Positions 56,690 to 64,000 of a stretch of 64,000 nucleotides of DNA are shown one piece after another. The stretch comes from Batkoa obscura (taxonomy: Eukaryota; Entomophthoromycota; Entomophthoromycetes; Entomophthorales; Batkoaceae): NCBI GenBank assembly GCA_030770535.1, contig JASVEC010000013.1, positions 558,001 through 622,000 on the forward strand, written 5' to 3'. Under the pieces are notes generated by a model. That model was not told where the DNA came from. It worked only from the letters and a program-made list of their open reading frames with translations, and made no database searches. How positions within the stretch are numbered: position 1 is the first letter of the stretch; each line of letters begins with the position of its first letter. A program made the position numbers and the translations under genes.

Positions 56690-56862
56690 TAAAATATTAT
56701 TTATATGCTCTTATGAGCAGGAAAAGATTAAATGAGTTATATTATCTTGCTTTAAATTAAATTCAATAGGTTAGTTTTATATTATACATGTTATTTCAAA
56801 GCACTTTTTAAAGTCAAAAATGTTATTAAACCTTACAAACAAGTATATTTTTATTAATCACA

Positions 56863-56967
56863 AATGGGGATGTATTTTTTTGTTTAATAATTTTACCAAC
56901 AATCTTTCCACTCAAATAGTGCTTAAAAAATGGAAAAAGTGATGAATCCGAAAAAAACATCCTCATA
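56863..56967 (+). mobile_element. MITE-like element, complete copy (M)
   Basis: Forward copy, AATGGGGATGTATTTTTTTG to AACATCCTCATA; the left flank lacks the usual TA. Confidence 0.88.
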
Positions 56968-57566
56968 TAATAGCTAAAAATGTACATGTTTTTTTATTTG
57001 TTATAAAAGTTATTAAAAACGCTTCAGTTATTTAATACAAAGAATATGGTTTAACTATATAACACTAATTGTAAAACATAATGTATTTCGTGTTAAAATT
57101 ATTTCCTTAAGTTTAACAATATTATAACATCATAGTATGTGATATTGCAATTTTTAAGCTACTTGTTAAGTTCAATCATAGTTCAATTATAGTTCAATTA
57201 AGTAATAATAATTTAATTTTTGAGTTTGTTATGGAGGTGTGGAATCAAAGGGTGAACCAATACTTACAGAACTTAGTGATTAGGGTCACTACTGATCGAT
57301 CAAATCCTGACATGGACTTAGGGTAGACCAAGGAGTAGAGGCATATTTAGTCTGAGCAATTCTAGCTAGAGAGAACTCAAGTCTTATCAAGATTACGTTC
57401 ATAAACTTAAAGTTTAAATGCATTGTTTAATATAAAACCTATAAAAATAATTTTAAATTCACATGTTTAGAAACGTACTAAATATAAGTAGGACTGTTTT
57501 TAATTACTAATTGTTAAAAAGTTATCTTTCAAAGTTAACTTTAAAATTCAGGGATAACTTTGAGCA

Positions 57567-57667
57567 TATGGTGATGTTTTTTTGGCTTCATTTTTTCTAT
57601 CTTTTAAGCGCTATTTGAGCGGGAAAAGTGTTAGTAAAGTTATTAAACAAGAAAATACATCCCCATA
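57567..57667 (-). mobile_element. MITE-like element, complete copy (N)
   Basis: Reverse copy, TATGGTGATGTTTTTTTGGC to AAAATACATCCCCATA. Confidence 0.88.
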
Positions 57668-58017
57668 TCATGTTTAAAAATGACAGTATATAAAATGAAT
57701 AAAAAATCCCTACACTAATGATAGCATACACCAAAAAAATTGGAAAACAAAACTACTCAAAAGCATTGGCTATTAACAGTAAACTAAGCTGAACTAACTA
57801 AAAGTATACTAATATCAATTATGATAAAAATAAATTACTCCTATAAACACCTCAATGCTTTGATTTATAAATTTCAAACGGAAAGTCAAAAAATCCCTTC
57901 ATTTTATCTTGAAATTAAGGAGAACTAAAAAGCGGACGGAGAAAAAATAAACTAAAAAAAGAGATAAAATATCAACTTTATAAAACTTTAAAAATCTTAT
58001 ACAGCTTTCGAAATAAG

Positions 58018-58025
58018 TATAAAAA
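58018..58025 (+). promoter_or_regulatory. TATA box of Gly-rich gene 2
   Basis: TATAAAAA 67 bp upstream of the ATG, matching the paralogue's arrangement. Confidence 0.6.
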
Positions 58026-58084
58026 CTAAATCAGAACAACAATTTTATTTATAAATTTACTATTTATAACAGCTCTTAACAAAA

Positions 58085-58735
58085 ATGAAGTTTATTAACA
58101 TTATCACAATCACTGCTATTACTGGCATATCTACACTTGATCTTTCCGATGTTACCAGCCTATATAATAAAGCAAGGGAGCTTAAAAGCTTATCCCAAAG
58201 CTTAAGACATCATAACGGTGGAGGTTCGTCAAGCGGCTCTTATGGAGGAGGTAACAATGGTTCATATGGAGGAGGTAATGGTGGCTCTTATGGAGGAGGT
58301 AGTAGTGGCTCTTATGGTGGAGGTAATAGTGGGTCACATGGTGGAGGTAACAGTGGGTCACATGGAGGAGATCACGATCATTCGGGAAGTCATGGTAGTA
58401 ATGGTGGCTCTTATGGAGGAAATAGCAACTATGGTGGAAGCTATGGTGGTAGCGGTTCTTACAGAGGAGGCAACGGTGACTCTTATGGAAGCAGAAGTAA
58501 CTATAGAGGGAGTAATAACAGAGATAGATATAGTTCATTTATCTCAGATCCTAGTTTAGCCCCAAAACCTTATCACAAAAACTGGAGCTCATGTAGAGAA
58601 GGTACTATGTTCTGTGACTACAATAGTGGAGGCTTCTATACTTGTGCTCAAGGTCGCTATGTCCTCCGTCAATGTGGACCAGGTACTCGTTGTCAACAAC
58701 AAGCTCAAGACAATGTGTTCTGTAACTATGCCTAA
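58085..58735 (+). CDS. Secreted Gly/Ser/Tyr-rich protein with CBM19-like chitin-binding tail, paralogue 2
   Basis: 216 residues, single exon. The signal peptide (MKFINIITITAITGISTL) and the DLSDVTSLYNKARELKSLSQ segment match paralogue 1. The Gly-rich array is shorter, made of GGGNSGSYGGG/GGSHGG units with a His-containing section (GSHGGDHDHSGSHG). The C-terminal six-cysteine tail, from KNWSSCREGTMFC to VFCNYA, is identical in protein and nearly identical in DNA to paralogue 1. The pair is a tandem duplication that includes about 290 bp of promoter. Confidence 0.85.
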   Translation: MKFINIITITAITGISTLDLSDVTSLYNKARELKSLSQSLRHHNGGGSSSGSYGGGNNGSYGGGNGGSYGGGSSGSYGGGNSGSHGGGNSGSHGGDHDHSGSHGSNGGSYGGNSNYGGSYGGSGSYRGGNGDSYGSRSNYRGSNNRDRYSSFISDPSLAPKPYHKNWSSCREGTMFCDYNSGGFYTCAQGRYVLRQCGPGTRCQQQAQDNVFCNYA

Positions 58736-59224
58736 TATAAAATATTATGTAAATATTTGTAACTGGAATGAAATTAAAATAATCTACACTATTTTATTAA
58801 ATTTTATGATTCAAGTTTTGGTTTTTGAGTTGTTTAGAAAACTCCTTGAGTAAAAAAACACTATTGAGCCTTCTAAATATAAGGTTAATCCTTTTAGTAT
58901 AGATAGATATAGAATAACACTCTTTTCTCTTTTAACGTCTAAAAAGTTCTTAAAACTGCTTATAATAGTTTACTACAAGTAAAACATCAACTTTGTTAGT
59001 ATAAAAATATGCCATAGTATTTCTAAGTACACAGTTTAGAGCTTTGGTTTTCTTTATGACATAAAGTGTAATCCTTTTCAAGGGTGCTTTTTAATCTACT
59101 ACCAAAGTAGTATAAAAAATCAATAAATCGAAAAAATAAAAATAATAAATCAAATAACTAATAAATTTATTATTGACTATTATTGATGAAACTAGAATAT
59201 ATTAAATAATTAATTAAAACCATG
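58736..59224. other. Convergent 3' intergenic region
   Basis: Between Gly-rich gene 2 and trypsin 1; AT-rich, nothing recognised. Confidence 0.5.
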
Positions 59225-60207
59225 CTAACCATTTAACTCTGTATTAATAAACTTCCCCAAGCCATGAATATTTGTATACACCTAAAAACAATTAGCTTAA
59301 GCTTTTAGATAAAAAAACAAATTACCCCAGGCAAATTAGGGATAGCACAGCCAACTCCATATGAAATTATACCGATAAAATAGTATCTATTATTAGCCTC
59401 ATAAAACAAAGGACCTCCAGAATCACCAGAACAAGTATCTTGAAATCAAGTCATTTAGTAAAAAAATCAAATGAATTCAAACATCAAAATACCTTTCCCT
59501 TTATCATCAAAATAACCAGCACAAAATTGAGAGCTACGATTCAACTCAAGTGATGTTAAGTTTTTGTAATTATTATAACAGGTGTTAAAGTTCAGAACTG
59601 GTAATATAGTTTCCAATAAGATATTTGAGTTTTTTTCTTCGTCTTGAGTACGACCCCAACCAATTGCTTTTAATTTAATGCCTTCTTGGTTAGAAACAGA
59701 GTCGTTATCAATGCTCAAATTCATAGAGTAGGATGAATATTGCTCTTCGAATCTTTTACTAGTTTTAATAGTCCATATGGAGACTATATTTTTGTTAATA
59801 TATCTGATAATTGATATAAAAAAAGCTTTACCATCATTGCCAGTAGCAGCCTCACTATATTCTGGATGGTCAACCCTTTTAACCACATCAAAGCTTAATC
59901 CCTTTTCTTCACTTAAAGATTTTGATAGATCATGACGATGATAAATGATTGAAAATTGGCTATTGGAACCGAAATTACAATGTGCAGCGGTTAATACTTT
60001 ATTATATCTTATCAATACACCACCACATGAATGTCGATTTTTATATTGAATTGAAATCATAAATCTATATTTAAAACTTGGCTTCACTTGGTACCCGCCT
60101 AAGATTACCTTTTGCTTGCTTCTTATTATATTATTGAATAAGCCAGCAGTTGTTAAGTTTATTAGTAGTAGTTGGAGTATTGTAGTGTTGAGTAAGGACA
60201 GCTTCAT
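59225..60207 (-). CDS. Secreted trypsin-like serine protease (S1A), member 1
   Basis: Four exons on the reverse strand, 59832-60207, 59493-59783, 59326-59438 and 59225-59281, join in frame to 278 residues. Signal peptide 1-22 and a short propeptide precede the mature start at ILGGYQVKP (IVGG-type, near residue 35). The catalytic triad is His76 (VLTAAHC), Asp125 (GND|VSIWTI, with the intron cutting right after the Asp codon) and Ser229 ([10 protein letters not shown]). Asp223, six residues before the serine, is the trypsin-type S1 specificity residue, giving cleavage after Lys/Arg. SYGVGC and PGVYTNI close the fold. Without the introns the open frame misreads the Asp region and misses the serine. 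It is head-to-head with member 2. Confidence 0.9.
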
Positions 60208-60521
60208 GGCTTTATTAATGATAACAAAGATTAAACTCTATTTCATATATTGTTTTAATTTTTTTATATGAAATTATTACATGTGTATTCTTACTTTTTT
60301 AAATTTTATTTAACCAATTAGACTAAAAAGCATAAAAATTATACTAGTAAACTTCAACTCGTGTTGAAGATTAAAAAAACTATAAACTCAAACCTGTTTT
60401 GTTAATTTACTATCAATAAACCATTTAATTTAATGCTATAACTGTTTATAATAATATAAATACCTTTCAAGTTTATTTTTACTTATCTTATTTTTCTCTT
60501 CATTGTTTATCTTTAGCCAAT
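60208..60521. promoter_or_regulatory. Bidirectional promoter between the two trypsin genes
   Basis: The 314 bp between divergent start codons must serve both genes. A TATAAATA box at 60455-60462 lies 60 bp before the plus-strand gene; no equally clear box was seen for the minus-strand gene. Confidence 0.5.
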
Positions 60522-61498
<977 letters not shown>

Positions 61499-62012
61499 AT
61501 TATTTTAATAAACTATTTTAGTTATTCTTTTTGATTGATCTATCATATTTTATTGTAATTAACATGTAGCATATTTTGAATGTAAAAAGGGGCTACTTGA
61601 GCCATTATATTCAATAAGGTGCGTTAACTCGTACCAGTAATAATGTTTGGTTTAAAGACAATGTATTTGTTTCGATTCTAAACAACCCATAGTCTATTTC
61701 ATCGTCTCTTGAAATTCTTTTTAAAATAAATACACAACCTAGCATGAAGATAAAGAATTGATATTCTTTTTCATATTATTAAGTTTAATTTATAAAAACA
61801 ACTTTTGAGCATATGAAATTGATTTAAAAGTATGTTTTATCCCTACTTCTTTAAAAGTAAAAAATGAGTTTGGGTTTAGCATATGATTGGTCAACAGAGG
61901 ATCAAAAATGAATTTCAACAAATAAACGGAATAACCATAAGAATTATTTATAGCCAATATGATTAAATCATGGTATTCTTAATAGAAATATCCCTGGAAA
62001 TTTATAAAATGA
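61499..62012. other. Intergenic, AT-rich
   Basis: Between trypsin 2 and the isocitrate-lyase-like gene; nothing recognised apart from an isolated TTTTGAGCATATG at about 61804, the same 9-bp core that precedes MITE-like copies L and N. Confidence 0.4.
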
Positions 62013-63494
62013 ATGATTTTTCCAAAGTATCTTTTTATTTCTTTTAAATCATTTGAAATGAACTCTACTTACCAAAATGCCATCTTCAACGGATATAATT
62101 TTGGGGTATATTCATCTTTAGGGGTGAAGAAGGAGTCGGTCGATCATTCAACAAGGAGCAAACAATTGCGCCAAAAATTAATTAACCATCAAAAAAATAA
62201 GCAGCTCCACTTTAGCTGTGAAGCTGTTAATGAAGCGCAACTTGTTGACACTCTATTCTTTGCCACCACTGTCAATGTTTCTGACAACTATTCTTATATT
62301 AATAATCAACCTAATTTTAGCTATTCAAAGTTCAATGAGTTAATTGATAACTCTCTTGCATCCGAAAATAATGTACTTGAAAGCACGCCCATATTTCTTA
62401 CTTTAAGCTTGGATTATGATAATATAGATATCTTGTCAATTAAGATTAGGCAGTCACTTGAAGAGGGTATTAGTGGGTTCATTGTCAATAGTTACATGGA
62501 AAAAGTGAGTTCCATAGGAAACATAGTGGTGTTAGTTCCAATCGCAACATTGGAAGAAATTATTATGAAAATACACAGTTTATCTAAGGATTATAATTCG
62601 GATCCTTTAATCATGATACGTACACATATAGCAGATAGTTATTTCATTTCAACCTTCAATCACATAAATGATAAAAAGTTAATACTGGGTGCTACTAATG
62701 AGGGCACTACCTATTATGAAACTATCCAGAATTATAAAAATAATATCAATGAAGGCAAATCCTTTTTAAATGATTTTTCACTCCCTTGGTCATTTCAAGC
62801 AGCTCCAATGACGTTTGAAAAAACACTTGAATATCATTTGAAAATTAAGACTAAGTCGTCTTCTAAAGCAAAGCAAATAAAAGAGAGCATTTTAAGTAAC
62901 AAAGGTGGAGATCCGTTCAAGAATGAGGACTACGTTAAAGATATGATTTCTGACTTTTATTGGAATCCTGAGGGTTGTAAAACAGAAGAAGGTTACTATC
63001 AAGTTGCAAATGATGTAGCATCCATCCACAATAGATTAATATCTTGTTTGAACATCAGTGATGGGGTTATTATAAGAAATGTGGGCGAATCAACACTTAC
63101 TAATATTGACATTATTGCTCAATTGTTAAAAAGAAACCATCCTGATATTTTACTCGGTTATGAATTTTCGAATTTAGATCCTTATTATTTATGTGACAAC
63201 AACTGTTACAATGTTATATTGGATTATGCAGAAGAATACAATAAAATGGGAATAAGCTGGCAAACTCTTTCTTGGTCGAATCAAATCAAATATAATATTC
63301 CTTATGATCCAAGACTGCGAACTATATTTTGCCATTTGATTTCCCAAGCACTGAGCTTAATGAAGCCAAGATTATTTGATATTAATAATCAAGCAAATGT
63401 CCTAAAAGACTCAATTATCCATGAACTCCGAAGAAGTTTAGTGCCTCAACTTATTGGGATTTATAATTACTTTGGACAAACCTTTTATTATTGA
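62013..63494 (+). CDS. Isocitrate-lyase-like protein lacking catalytic motifs (probable pseudoenzyme)
   Basis: 493 residues, intact single exon; the start is Met1 or Met16 (MNSTYQ). The isocitrate lyase order is kept in outline: FSCEAVNEAQ...; EGISGFIV; IVVLVPIATLEEII, matching the region after the KKCGH loop (GKVLVPI in ICL); LIMIRTHIADSYFISTFNHI and LILGATN, matching VARTD-EA-LIT--ID-RDH and ILGATN; FYWNPEGCKTEEGYYQV, matching the WD/NPEG..R/KTE-GYY-- segment; and YNKMGISWQTLSW, matching LGY-WQFITLAG. However, the catalytic K-K/R-C-G-H loop is replaced by KVSSIGN, the DADTGHG metal loop by a DYDN-type sequence, ARTD by IRTH, and the SPSFNW segment by FSNLDPYYLC. It is therefore likely not to cleave isocitrate or methylisocitrate. 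The open frame of normal family length suggests it is still maintained. Confidence 0.65.
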   Translation: MIFPKYLFISFKSFEMNSTYQNAIFNGYNFGVYSSLGVKKESVDHSTRSKQLRQKLINHQKNKQLHFSCEAVNEAQLVDTLFFATTVNVSDNYSYINNQPNFSYSKFNELIDNSLASENNVLESTPIFLTLSLDYDNIDILSIKIRQSLEEGISGFIVNSYMEKVSSIGNIVVLVPIATLEEIIMKIHSLSKDYNSDPLIMIRTHIADSYFISTFNHINDKKLILGATNEGTTYYETIQNYKNNINEGKSFLNDFSLPWSFQAAPMTFEKTLEYHLKIKTKSSSKAKQIKESILSNKGGDPFKNEDYVKDMISDFYWNPEGCKTEEGYYQVANDVASIHNRLISCLNISDGVIIRNVGESTLTNIDIIAQLLKRNHPDILLGYEFSNLDPYYLCDNNCYNVILDYAEEYNKMGISWQTLSWSNQIKYNIPYDPRLRTIFCHLISQALSLMKPRLFDINNQANVLKDSIIHELRRSLVPQLIGIYNYFGQTFYY

Positions 63495-64000
63495 TTATGA
63501 AATAAATCGCAAATGTATTTATTATTTAGTCTTTTTAGTATATATTGACATCTTTTTTAAACAATTTTTTATTTTAAACCCAAATTGAAGCAATATTTAG
63601 ATTAGTAATATAAAATAACATAAGTGGATGTGGGTAAGTTTAAACACTGGATTGACTTGAATATTTTCGAGTTTGACTTGCAAGATAAACCCAATTTTCG
63701 GTTATTTTTTGGGCAAATTCTAAACCGTAAGGGTGTACAATTGTAGCAGCGGAAAATTTACATTAAAAATTAAGTTTTTAAAAAAAGTATTACTGTTGCG
63801 ACCAACTTAACCATTTGTTGTAAAAAAAATACCAAGCAATTGAAAAGGCCTAAATTTTCATGCTTTTAAATATCAAAAAATTTCGGATCAAGCAATTTGA
63901 TGAGTAAGTAAAAAATCGCCCTTGCCCAAAAAATCACAACAAATTTAACCGTAAAACTCAAACTCAGTCACCAAGCCACCAAAGTTTTATTTCTTTATTT
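63495..64000. other. 3' flank to window end
   Basis: AT-rich with no recognised gene or repeat copy. Confidence 0.5.

Larger units (their letters stand above)
56690..58084. other. Intergenic with two MITE-like copies and duplicated promoter
   Basis: Contains MITE-like copies M (56863-56967) and N (57567-57667) and a higher-GC patch at about 57230-57390 with no convincing frame. The Gly-rich gene promoter segment starts at about 57795. Confidence 0.5.

Noticed and set aside
16205-57667. CRISPR-like reading of the recurrent 100-bp repeat
   Set aside because: Copies are dispersed over 40 kb in both orientations with inverted ends and no regular spacers; they are transposon-like.

Overview
The window is eukaryotic nuclear DNA of roughly three-quarters A+T. 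It has many short GT..AG introns (about 40-80 nt, typically GTAAGT/GTAAAT at the 5' end and TTTTAG/ATAG at the 3' end), the standard genetic code, and dispersed short DNA elements. The gene set is fungal: an IQGAP of the Rng2/Iqg1 type, a Tul1/Dsc1-type RING E3 ligase, an Hpc2/ubinuclein histone-chaperone subunit, AA11 lytic polysaccharide monooxygenases carrying a CBM19-like tail, DHA2-type MFS transporters, tyrosinase and secreted trypsins. Abundant trypsins, AA11-CBM19 proteins and tyrosinases in a very AT-rich genome suggest an early-diverging fungus, perhaps an entomophthoroid such as Conidiobolus. The organism assignment is an inference.

Layout: 0-5 kb holds the start of an FSP1/AIF-like flavoprotein, an intact secreted tyrosinase and its decayed tandem copy. 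6.2-15.5 kb is a conserved housekeeping block: IQGAP (14 exons), Dsc1/Tul1, and NAA38; tRNA-Val follows at 15.6 kb. 15.7-18.7 kb is a graveyard of short repeats, a tyrosinase fragment and an unidentified coding relic split by a repeat. 18.7-37 kb contains four AA11-CBM19 genes (one divergent, three closely related and mosaic), tRNA-Ala, a single-pass membrane protein and an MFS transporter. 37.6-39.3 kb is the Hpc2-like gene. 39.8-48.7 kb is an extremely AT-rich tandem array of an unrecognised Asn-rich gene family, with one intact nine-exon member and degenerate relatives. 49.7-64 kb has a second MFS transporter, a secreted protein of ten six-cysteine repeats, two Gly-rich secreted proteins sharing a CBM19-like tail, two head-to-head trypsins and an isocitrate-lyase-like protein that has lost its catalytic motifs.

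Functionally the accessory part is dominated by secreted proteins likely to act on chitin, cuticle or the fungus's own wall: LPMOs with chitin-binding tails, Gly-rich chitin-binding proteins, trypsins and tyrosinase. Nearly all are in recent duplications. A roughly 100-bp MITE-like family (15 near-complete copies plus fragments) punctuates almost every intergenic space and has inserted into at least two gene relics.
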